64,000 nt of DNA from Sphingomonas kyeonggiensis (GTDB lineage: Bacteria > Pseudomonadota > Alphaproteobacteria > Sphingomonadales > Sphingomonadaceae). The first letter of the stretch is position 1. Each line of letters starts with the position of its first letter. A model generated the notes under the pieces. That model made no database searches and was not told the DNA's origin. It was given only the letters and a program-made list of their open reading frames with translations. The DNA is taken from the NCBI RefSeq assembly GCF_014196745.1, contig NZ_JACIEH010000002.1, forward strand, positions 60,285-124,284. Direction: 5' to 3'. Positions 35,819 through 43,262 of the stretch are shown in pieces. A program made the position numbers and the translations under genes.

Positions 35819-37060
35819 ATGAGGATGCTCGAAGCGCAACGCGCGGCGTTTTTCGCCGAACTGCCGGTTTCCCCGGCGATGCGCCGCGACCGGCTGCGGC
35901 GGGCCATGCTGATGATCGAGCAGCACGCACCGGCGCTGTGCGCCGCGCTTGCCGGCGACCAGGCGAATCAGGATGCCGAATCGGCGATGCGGACCGAAGT
36001 GGCGCCAGCGCTCGCCGCGTTGCGCGATGCGCTGGGGAATGTCGGTGGCTGGATGCGGCCCGAAGGCGCGCGCGGGCTGCGGGCCTGGCTGGGCGCGAGC
36101 CGGGACTATGTCGAATACCAGCCGGTCGGGGTGGTCGGTATCGCGGCGCCGGCGGCGCTGCCGCTGTTCCGAACGGCGAGCATCCTGGCGAGCGTGCTGG
36201 CGGCGGGGAACCGGGTGGCGCTGGGCTTCGACGCCGCGCCGCGCCTGGGCGAATTGATCGCAGTGCTCGCACCTTCCTTCTTCGATCCGCTCGAGCTGGC
36301 GGTCGTCGGCGATCTCGCGGGGGCGGACCTGCTGGTGACCAGCGAGCCCCAGGTCGAGGGGATGGCGATTCCCCGCTCGGGCAAGTCGCCGGTGATCCTC
36401 GGGCGCTCCGCCGATTTCGCCAAGGCGGCCGACCAGGTGATCGCGGCGAAGCGGATGAAGGACGGTCGGGTGCCGCTCGCCCCCGATTACGTGCTGGTGC
36501 CCGAGGAGCAGGAAGAGGCGGTGGCCAGCTGGCTGTGGCGCGCGGCGATGCAGCCGGCCGGTACGGGGGCATTGTCCGCGGCCGAGCAGGCGCGGGTGGC
36601 CCAGCTGCTCGACGATGCCCGGGCGCGGGGCGGCGAAGTGCTGACCGCCGAGCCGCGGAACGGCGGGATGGCGCTCCACATCGTCCGCCACGCCAGCGAG
36701 GACATGCGGGTGATGCGCGAGGAGATCGCCGGGCCGATCCTGCCCTTGCGCAACTATGCCCGCATCGGGGACGCGATCGCCGCGATCCACCGCCGCCCGC
36801 CGCCGCTCGCCATCTATCATTTCGGGCGCGACGCGGCCGAGCGCCGGCACGTGCTGGAACGGACGCTGTCCTCCGCGATCGCGATCGACAGTGGTGCGCT
36901 CGGTGCGCGCAAGGCTGCGATGACGCTCAACATCGGTGAGGGCGAGGCGGGATTCCGGCGGTTCAGCCAGGCGCGGCATGTCTACCGCGCGCCGCGCCCG
37001 CGCGCGTTCACGCGCGAGGGCGGTGACGATCTGGGCGGCGCGACGCCCGCGCTGCACTGA
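35819..37060 (+). CDS. Aldehyde dehydrogenase-fold protein lacking the catalytic cysteine (pseudoenzyme)
   Basis: The 413-residue protein follows the coniferyl-aldehyde dehydrogenase-type ALDH fold: EAQRAAFFAELPVSPAMRRDRL, YQPVGVVGIAAPAALPLFRTASILASVLAAGNRVALG, SGKSPVILGRSADFAKAADQVIAAK, APDYVLVPEEQEEAV, MREEIAGPILPL and the C-terminal region. The catalytic GQTC loop is replaced by GRVPL, and the Glu of the usual ELGGKSP is replaced (IPRSGKSP). The cofactor-binding stretch is shortened and the whole protein is about 60 residues below family length. Dehydrogenase activity is therefore unlikely. The frame is intact, and it leads the plus-strand group with the beta-helix, galU, Wzc and Wzy genes. 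Start at ATG 35819 is by homology; the RBS is weak. Confidence 0.8.
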   Translation: MRMLEAQRAAFFAELPVSPAMRRDRLRRAMLMIEQHAPALCAALAGDQANQDAESAMRTEVAPALAALRDALGNVGGWMRPEGARGLRAWLGASRDYVEYQPVGVVGIAAPAALPLFRTASILASVLAAGNRVALGFDAAPRLGELIAVLAPSFFDPLELAVVGDLAGADLLVTSEPQVEGMAIPRSGKSPVILGRSADFAKAADQVIAAKRMKDGRVPLAPDYVLVPEEQEEAVASWLWRAAMQPAGTGALSAAEQARVAQLLDDARARGGEVLTAEPRNGGMALHIVRHASEDMRVMREEIAGPILPLRNYARIGDAIAAIHRRPPPLAIYHFGRDAAERRHVLERTLSSAIAIDSGALGARKAAMTLNIGEGEAGFRRFSQARHVYRAPRPRAFTREGGDDLGGATPALH

Positions 37061-37127
37061 GCCCGGCGGCGCCACGCCGCGCCGCATCGGGCTGGCGTCC
37101 CGGCCCAGCGCCTGACTAGCCCGATGC

Positions 37128-38045
37128 ATGACTTCCCGCCTGGTCCGGATCGCCGCCGAGGGTGAACCCGTCTATGTCGTCCATTCGGGTGCGGCCTATC
37201 GCGGCGTGCATGCCCGTGATGTCGGCAACGGCCTGTTCGTGATCCGCGAGTCGGTGCGCGGGGTGCAGATCTCCGACGTGGAGGTTGCCGGCGGCTACCG
37301 GGTGATCGAGAACACGTCGGTGCCGCGCGAGGCGGGCGCGGATATCGTCGGCCTGCGGGTGCAGGGCGCGAAGGCGAGCGATCTGCGCCGGAGTTTCGCC
37401 CGCATCCGTTACGGCAGCCATGACGGGGTGATCGCGGACGTCACCGCCAGCGGCACGCTGACCACCGGCGCGCACGACCTGCCGGTCGGCATCTCCTTCG
37501 CCGATACCGCGCACGACTTCCGGCTCGAGCGCTGCACGATGCGCGGCTTCCAGTGGAAGCGGGGCGACAACAAATACTGGAACGGCGACGGTTTCTCGAC
37601 CGAGCGCGGCAATGCCCGGATCCTGTTCAGGCAATGCGCCGCCTGGGACAACAGCGATGGCGGGTTCGACCTGAAATCGACCGACAGCCTGCTCGACGAT
37701 TGCACGAGCGGGCGCAACGCGCGCAACTTCCGGCTCTGGTCGAGCATCCGCGCGACCCGGCTGACCAGCGTGAACCCGCAGAAGATCGGCGGGATCGGCG
37801 ATACCAATCATTTCGCGATCATGGCGGCACAGGGCCTGCGCCAGCCGCTGGTGATCCATATCGAGCATCTGGTGGTGCGCAGCGATAAGGCCTGGCCGAT
37901 CTTCGACGTGCATGACGGGCCGGCGCACATCGTCATCGGCTCGCACGACATCCAGGTGCCGCCGGGCACCCCGCTGGTTCGCCCGCGCGGCAAGGGTTCG
38001 ATACCCGGTGGCGTGACCTTTTCGGGCGCGCCGCCAAAGCTTTGA
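37128..38045 (+). CDS. Parallel beta-helix protein related to the RTX proteins, without RTX or signal peptide
   Basis: A 305-residue protein with short beta-strand turns throughout. It shares the core signature of the two RTX helix proteins: NGDGFSTERG (residue 152 on), NSDGGFDLKS (175 on, the same 23-residue spacing) and RNFRLW, plus GISFADTAHDFRLERCTMRG matching their GVHxDGTxHDVxIDxVAM turn. There is no visible export signal and no Ca2+ repeats, so it is cytoplasmic or exported in an unknown way. PL9-like lyases have a similar helix pattern. It could be a polymer lyase, epimerase or non-catalytic helix. No strong RBS precedes ATG 37128. Confidence 0.78.
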   Translation: MTSRLVRIAAEGEPVYVVHSGAAYRGVHARDVGNGLFVIRESVRGVQISDVEVAGGYRVIENTSVPREAGADIVGLRVQGAKASDLRRSFARIRYGSHDGVIADVTASGTLTTGAHDLPVGISFADTAHDFRLERCTMRGFQWKRGDNKYWNGDGFSTERGNARILFRQCAAWDNSDGGFDLKSTDSLLDDCTSGRNARNFRLWSSIRATRLTSVNPQKIGGIGDTNHFAIMAAQGLRQPLVIHIEHLVVRSDKAWPIFDVHDGPAHIVIGSHDIQVPPGTPLVRPRGKGSIPGGVTFSGAPPKL

Positions 38046-38257
38046 ATATGCTTTGAGATGGTCCGGACGCAGTTCGGACACGCTTCGACGCCAGCCCCTT
38101 GCTGCAATGCAGCGGAAAGGCGCAGCATCCCTTTTGTCAGGCGAGGTGATCGAGTTCGCAGATCCGACTGACGTGTTCGAGTATCTGCGAGGTCATCTCG
38201 CCCTGATGGATGTTGCTGGTCTTCCGGGGGGACCCAGCACCCATGAAAGGGTGGAAG

Positions 38258-39115
38258 ATGCGAAGAGTACGCAAAGCGGTTTTCCCCATTGGTGGCCTCG
38301 GAACCCGGTTTCTTCCGGCGACCAAATCCATGCCCAAGGAAATGCTTCCGGTCGTCGACCGGCCGTTGATTCAATATGCCGTCGACGAGGCCCGCGAGGC
38401 GGGCATCGAACAGTTCATTTTCGTCACCAGCCGCGGCAAGAGCCTGATCGACGATCATTTCGATCATGCCTTCGAGCTCGAAGAGACGATGACGCGGCGC
38501 GGCAAGTCGCTCGAGGTGCTGCACGGCACGCGGACGTCGCCGGGCGATATCACCATCATACGCCAGCAGGAGCCGCTGGGCCTCGGCCATGCCGTGTGGT
38601 GCGCGCGCAGGATCGTCGGTGACGAGCCCTTCGCCGTGCTGCTCCCCGACGACCTCATGGTCGGCGAGCCCGGCTGCCTCAAGCAGATGGTCGACGCCTA
38701 TTCGGAGCTGGGCGGCAACCTGATCTGCACCGAGGAAGTCGCACCCGAGGACACGCGCAAATATGGCATCGTCACCCCGGGCGCCCGCAACGGCGCGATC
38801 ACCGAGGTGCTCGGCCTTGTCGAGAAGCCGGCGCCCGAGGTGGCACCGTCCACGCTGGCGATCATCGGTCGCTACATCCTCCAGCCCGAGGTGATGGACA
38901 TATTGGGCAGCCAGGAGGAAGGCGCGGGCGGCGAGATCCAGCTCACCGACGCGCTGGCGCGGATGATCGGCCAGCAGCCGTTCCACGGCCTCACCTTCCA
39001 GGGCAAGCGCTATGATTGCGGCGACAAGAGCGGGTTCGTGACCGCGACGCTCGCCCTGGCGCTTGCTCGGCCGGACCTCGCGCCGGCGGTGCGCGCCTTC
39101 ATGGCCACGGCGTGA
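38258..39115 (+). CDS. galU: UTP-glucose-1-phosphate uridylyltransferase
   Basis: A 285-residue enzyme making UDP-Glc from UTP and Glc-1-P. The nucleotide-binding signature GGLGTRFLPATKSMPKEMLPVVDRP is complete, followed by LIQYAVDEAREAGIEQFIFVTSRGK, LGLGHAVWCAR, LLPDDLMVGEPGCLKQM, the catalytic-site VEKP and the C-terminal YDCGDKSGF. ATG 38258 gives the usual family N-terminus (MRRVRKAVFP); an in-frame ATG at 38243 is possible. It feeds UDP-Glc to the priming transferase, the GTs and Ugd. wzc begins one base after its stop. Confidence 0.95.
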   Translation: MRRVRKAVFPIGGLGTRFLPATKSMPKEMLPVVDRPLIQYAVDEAREAGIEQFIFVTSRGKSLIDDHFDHAFELEETMTRRGKSLEVLHGTRTSPGDITIIRQQEPLGLGHAVWCARRIVGDEPFAVLLPDDLMVGEPGCLKQMVDAYSELGGNLICTEEVAPEDTRKYGIVTPGARNGAITEVLGLVEKPAPEVAPSTLAIIGRYILQPEVMDILGSQEEGAGGEIQLTDALARMIGQQPFHGLTFQGKRYDCGDKSGFVTATLALALARPDLAPAVRAFMATA

Positions 39116-39116
39116 T

Positions 39117-41297
39117 ATGGACGCAATCACGAGGCGCCCGCCGCCCCGCATCGAGGCGGATCCGCAGGTCGATCGCGGTGCGCTGATCGACCTGCGCCAT
39201 GTCGGCGCGGTGCTGCGCCGGCGATGGATGATACTCTGTGCGGCAATGGTCGCGGCGATCGCAGTCGCCGCGGCCGCCTATCTGGTCGCGGAGCCGCGCT
39301 ACCTCGCCACCGCGCAGGTGGCGCTGGAACGGACGGCCGAACGGGTGATCAACGTCGATTCGGTGGTGCCGACCACCGATCCCGATTCGGCCGCGGTCGA
39401 TACCGAGGTACAGGCACTGCGCTCGCCCGAGCTGATCGGGCGGGTGGTCGATCGCCTGCACCTCGATCGCGATCCTGCGTTCAACAAGGTGGCGGTGCCC
39501 GGTCAGGCAGCGCCGGCGCAGCCCGACCTGATCGGCCGCCAGCGCGCGATCGGCACCTTGCTGGGCGGGCTCACCGCCAAGCGCGATGGCCTGTCCTACG
39601 CGATCAGCGTGTCGTTCGAAGGCAGCACCCCGGTGCAGGCCGCGCAGATCGCCAACGCGATCGTCGATGATTATGTCTCCGGCCAGGCGGGCTCCAAGGC
39701 CGATGCGACGTTGCGCGCCCGCAAGTTCCTCGAGCAGCGGTTGCAGCAGCTGCGCACCCAGGTGCTGGATGCCGAGCGTGCGGTCGCGGATTACCGTTCG
39801 GCGCACAATCTGTTCGCCGTCTCCAATGCGAGCACGGTGACGCAGCAGGAGCTGTCGGGCCTCTCGACCCAGCTCGCCCAGGCCAAGGCGGAGAATGCCG
39901 CGGCCCAGGCGCGCCTCTCGGCCGCAAGGGCGCAGCTGCGCGGCGGGCGCAGCGGCGAGGAGTTGGGCGATTCGCTCGATTCGCCGGTGGTCAGCCAGCT
40001 CCGCTCGCAGCGCGCCGAAGTGGCGCGCGAAGTCGCGGCGCTGGAGAAGCGCTATGGCCCGCGCCATCCGGACCTCGTCCGGGCGCAGAGCCAGCTCCGC
40101 GTCGCCGACCAGGCGATCGCCGCCGAAGTGCAGCGCATCGTCTCCAACGTCTCGATCCAGGCGAACATCGCCAGCCAGCGCGCGGCTTCGCTCGCCGGCT
40201 CGGTTGCGCAGTCGCAGGGCAAGCTGGCCAGCGACAACGAGGCGTCGGTGCGGCTGGGCGAACTGGAGCGCAACGCCGAATCGTCGCGGACGCTCTACCA
40301 GGCGTTCCTCGACCGCTACCGTCAGACGGTCGCGCAATCGGGGCTGGAGCGCAGCGATTCCTACATCGTCAGCCGCGCCCGCGTGCCCAGTGCGCCGAGT
40401 TCGCCCAACAAGCTGATCTATGCGGCGATGGCCGTGGTCGGCGGCCTGGGCATCGGCGTGCTGTTCGTGGTGCTGCTGCAGCTGCTCGAACGCGGGCTGG
40501 AGACCAGCGACGCGATCGAGAACACGCTGGCCTTGCCGACGCTCGCCTCGATCCCCGATGCGAACACGCTGCCCGGCTATCGCAAGTCGGGTCCGCCGGC
40601 GCCACCGGCGGAGCTGCTGCTCAAGCGGCCGCAATCGACCTTTGCCGAGGCGTTCCGCACGTTGCGCACCTCGATCCAGTTCGCCGAGGCGAGCAAGCCG
40701 ATTCGGGTGGTCGCGATCACCTCCTCGGTGCCGGGCGAGGGCAAGACCACCACGGCGATGGGCCTGGCCCGGGCCGTGGCGGCGGCGGGCGGCAAGGTGC
40801 TGCTGATCGACGTCGATGCGCGCCGGCGCGCATCCAGTCGCCAGTTCACCGACAATGTGACGCTGGGGCTGGACGAGGTGCTGGCGGGTACCGCCACGCT
40901 GGAACAGGCGATCGTCAAGGACAGCCTGTCCGATGCCTGCCTGCTCCCGCAGCGGCTCGATTCGAAGGGCATCAGCCTGGCCGAGAGCCCCAGGCTGGCC
41001 CAGCTGATCGAGCAGGTGCGCGAACGCTACGACCTGGTGATCCTCGACACGCCGCCGGTGCTGCCGGTCGACGAGGCGCGGGTGATCGCCAGCATGGCGG
41101 ACGGCGTGGTGTTCCTGGTGCGCTGGCGCCGCACCCCGTCCAAGGCCGCCTCGGTGGCGCTCCGGCGCCTCTATGACGTCCATGCCGAGATGCTGGGCGC
41201 GGTGCTCACCCTGGTCGATGTGCGTGAGCAGGAGCGGGCTGGCTATGAAGGTGGCGGCAACTTCATGAAGGCCTATCGCCATTATTACGCCGACTGA
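39117..41297 (+). CDS. wzc: Wzc-type chain-length regulator fused to a BY-kinase domain
   Basis: A 726-residue inner-membrane protein. The Wzz domain has TM1 at about 37-58 and TM2 at about 431-455, with long periplasmic coiled coils between (QLRTQVLDAERAVADYRSAHNLF). The cytoplasmic ATPase has Walker A SVPGEGKTTTA (about 536-544), Walker A' KVLLIDVDARR and Walker B LVILDTPPV. The C-terminal tail has only a few tyrosines (YEGGGNFMKAYRHYYAD), fewer than the Tyr-rich tail of E. coli Wzc. It controls EPS chain length with Wza and Wzy. Classical sphingan clusters split these parts into two genes (GelC/GelE), so the fused form is noteworthy. ATG is one base after the galU stop. Confidence 0.93.
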   Translation: MDAITRRPPPRIEADPQVDRGALIDLRHVGAVLRRRWMILCAAMVAAIAVAAAAYLVAEPRYLATAQVALERTAERVINVDSVVPTTDPDSAAVDTEVQALRSPELIGRVVDRLHLDRDPAFNKVAVPGQAAPAQPDLIGRQRAIGTLLGGLTAKRDGLSYAISVSFEGSTPVQAAQIANAIVDDYVSGQAGSKADATLRARKFLEQRLQQLRTQVLDAERAVADYRSAHNLFAVSNASTVTQQELSGLSTQLAQAKAENAAAQARLSAARAQLRGGRSGEELGDSLDSPVVSQLRSQRAEVAREVAALEKRYGPRHPDLVRAQSQLRVADQAIAAEVQRIVSNVSIQANIASQRAASLAGSVAQSQGKLASDNEASVRLGELERNAESSRTLYQAFLDRYRQTVAQSGLERSDSYIVSRARVPSAPSSPNKLIYAAMAVVGGLGIGVLFVVLLQLLERGLETSDAIENTLALPTLASIPDANTLPGYRKSGPPAPPAELLLKRPQSTFAEAFRTLRTSIQFAEASKPIRVVAITSSVPGEGKTTTAMGLARAVAAAGGKVLLIDVDARRRASSRQFTDNVTLGLDEVLAGTATLEQAIVKDSLSDACLLPQRLDSKGISLAESPRLAQLIEQVRERYDLVILDTPPVLPVDEARVIASMADGVVFLVRWRRTPSKAASVALRRLYDVHAEMLGAVLTLVDVREQERAGYEGGGNFMKAYRHYYAD

Positions 41298-41309
41298 TCG
41301 GGCGGCACC

Positions 41310-42650
41310 GTGAACACGGAGTCGCTGCCCTATGGCCCGGCCTTCGGGCTCGGCATATTGCTGCCGGTCACGGCGATGCTGCTCGTCCCCCTCGTCATCG
41401 CGGCGCGGCGGGCGGGCAGCATGGCCGGCGCCTTTGTGGTGGTGGCGCTGTGGCTGCGCTACATCGCCGGCGCCTATCACCTCTACATGTTCAAGCCGTT
41501 CGCGGCGGGGCTGTCGGGCAATGCGCTCCTGTCGATCGGGGTGACCGGCTTCGGGCTGCTCTTCGTCGTGCGACCGGCGAACCTCGCGCTCAAATGGCTG
41601 TTGCCGGTCTATGCTCTGGTCGCGCTGGCATTGCTCAGCGCGGTGCTGAACGGCGATCCGGCGGGCGGCATCAATGCCGGCGTCAAATATGCGTACATGA
41701 CCGTGATCATCGTCGCGGTGTTCCAGGCGCTGCGGATCGACCCCGATGCGCGTTTCCTCAGCTGGGCGATGGTCTCGTTCCTGCCGCTGCTCGTCTTCCA
41801 GGCGCTGTCGCTGGCGCTGCACCTGCCCAAGGGGTCGGAGGATGGCGACGGGCTGGTGTGGATCGGCGGCTACAACCACGAGGCCGCCTTCTCGGTCGCG
41901 ATGATGACCGGCTTCCTGGTCGGCTGCTTCGCCAAGTCCGCGCCGAGGCCGATTCGGGTGGCGTTCCTGGCGGCGACGTTCCTCGGCATCCTGCTCGCCG
42001 GCTATCGCACGACGATCCTCGCCTTCGCCCCGCTCGCGCTGGCGGTCTTCCTGAGCGGCCTGACCTTGAGCGTCCGGCGCGACCAGCGCGTGCCGATGGC
42101 AGTAAGCGCGGGGGTGGCCGGGGTGCTGCTCGTCGCGGTCGGCGTGCTGCTCTACAGCGCCAAGTTCGCCGATCTGGGCGCCTTCCTCTCGGACCCGACG
42201 GCGCTGATCAAGCCGCCGCGCGACTTCGACTATCTCGAGCGCCAGGTGATGTCGGCCCGCCCGCTGATCTGGAGCAGCTACATCTACGCCTGGGCCGAGG
42301 GCACGCCGCTCCAGCACCTGTTCGGCTTCGGGCCGGAAAGCTGGGTGGGGCTGTTCAAGGTCTATCCGCACAACACGCTGGTCGGCACGCTCTACGATCT
42401 CGGCTGGTTCGGCGTGGCGGCGATGCTGGCGCTGTGGACGGTGATGTTCACCGCGGCGATCGCGGCGCGGGGCGAGCGGTTCAAGCTGCTCGCGGCGCAT
42501 TTCGCCTTTTTCCTGCTCAACATGGCGACGATGCCCTTCTGGCAGGTCGAGGGGCTGGCGATGTACGGATTGCTTTGCGGCTACACGATCTATGCCGCGC
42601 GATCGGCGCAGGTGCCGCGCCCCGGGCCGCTGCGATTCGCCTACAGCTGA
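41310..42650 (+). CDS. wzy: EPS polymerase, Wzy (O-antigen ligase/polymerase superfamily)
   Basis: A 446-residue polytopic protein with about eleven hydrophobic helices and a large periplasmic loop near residues 290-360 (LSDPTALIKPPRDFDYLERQVMSARPLIWSSYIYAWAEG, FGFGPESWVGLFKVYPHNTLVGTLYDLGWFG), the pattern of Wzy/WaaL proteins with a conserved loop His. It would join flipped repeat units on the periplasmic side. GTG 41310 follows wzc by 12 nt. It is the last gene of the EPS locus; the tRNA gene lies just beyond on the other strand. Confidence 0.87.
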   Translation: MNTESLPYGPAFGLGILLPVTAMLLVPLVIAARRAGSMAGAFVVVALWLRYIAGAYHLYMFKPFAAGLSGNALLSIGVTGFGLLFVVRPANLALKWLLPVYALVALALLSAVLNGDPAGGINAGVKYAYMTVIIVAVFQALRIDPDARFLSWAMVSFLPLLVFQALSLALHLPKGSEDGDGLVWIGGYNHEAAFSVAMMTGFLVGCFAKSAPRPIRVAFLAATFLGILLAGYRTTILAFAPLALAVFLSGLTLSVRRDQRVPMAVSAGVAGVLLVAVGVLLYSAKFADLGAFLSDPTALIKPPRDFDYLERQVMSARPLIWSSYIYAWAEGTPLQHLFGFGPESWVGLFKVYPHNTLVGTLYDLGWFGVAAMLALWTVMFTAAIAARGERFKLLAAHFAFFLLNMATMPFWQVEGLAMYGLLCGYTIYAARSAQVPRPGPLRFAYS

Positions 42651-42694
42651 CCGAGGCCCCCGGAAGGGGTTGTGAATATTGGATTTTATTTGAA

Positions 42695-42771
42695 TGGTCG
42701 GGGCGACAGGATTCGAACCTGCGACCCCCACACCCCCAGTGTGATGCGCTACCAGGCTGCGCTACGCCCCG
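42695..42771 (-). tRNA. tRNA-Pro (anticodon GGG), CCA encoded
   Basis: The 77-nt cloverleaf reads 5'-CGGGGCGTAGCGCAGCCTGG on the minus strand, with acceptor stem CGGGGCG/CGCCCCG, anticodon stem-loop TCACA-CTGGGGG-TGTGG (anticodon GGG), T-arm loop GTTCGAAT and genomic CCA. It reads CCC (and CCU) codons. It marks the boundary between the EPS locus and the yajC-secDF cluster. Confidence 0.96.
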
Positions 42772-42920
42772 ACCGAGGGAGCGGCCTCTAGGCCGGACCG
42801 GCGCGGGATGCAAGCCATTGGCGACAATAGTTGCGCCGACCTGTGCCGCATGTTAGCGCGCCGCGCTTGAACGGAGCGGGATTCCGCGACGCCCTCGCCA
42901 CATAATAAAATCAGGATCTC

Positions 42921-43262
42921 ATGCTCATCACGCCAGCACATGCACAGGCCGCAGGCGCGGCAGGACAAGCCAGCCCGATGGGCGGAATCCTCGGCCTCGC
43001 GCCGCTCGTCCTCATCTTCATCGCCTTCTACTTCCTGATGATTCGTCCGCAGCAGAAGCGGATGAAGGATCTTCAGAATTCGGTGAACGCCGTGAAGAAG
43101 GGCGACCAGGTCGTCACCGGCGGCGGTCTCGTCGGCAAGGTGACCAAGGTCGACGAGAACGAGGTCGAGGTCGAACTCGCCCCGAACGTGAAGGTCCGCG
43201 CGATCAAGGCCACGCTCACCAGCGTGATGCCCGCCGGCGGCGCCAAGCCCGCGAACGACTGA
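42921..43262 (+). CDS. yajC: Sec translocon accessory subunit YajC
   Basis: A 113-residue inner-membrane protein with one transmembrane helix (about residues 22-41, LGLAPLVLIFIAFYFLMIRPQQ) and the family motif RPQQKRMKDLQNSVNAVKKGDQVVTGGGLVGKVTKVDENEVEVELAPNVKVRAIKATL. It forms a complex with SecD/SecF that assists protein export. The first gene of the cluster; its stop overlaps the secD ATG by one base. Confidence 0.96.
   Translation: MLITPAHAQAAGAAGQASPMGGILGLAPLVLIFIAFYFLMIRPQQKRMKDLQNSVNAVKKGDQVVTGGGLVGKVTKVDENEVEVELAPNVKVRAIKATLTSVMPAGGAKPAND

Noticed and set aside
39099..42731. A minus-strand open frame of over 1200 codons opposite wzc and wzy
   Set aside because: Its translation is His/Arg/Gln/Gly-rich low complexity typical of the antisense of high-GC genes, with no domain, and it lies exactly under two well-recognised genes.
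42660..42780. tRNA-Pro as an integration site for the EPS locus
   Set aside because: No integrase and no repeat of the tRNA 3' end was found at the left edge of the locus, so a genomic-island attachment site cannot be supported.
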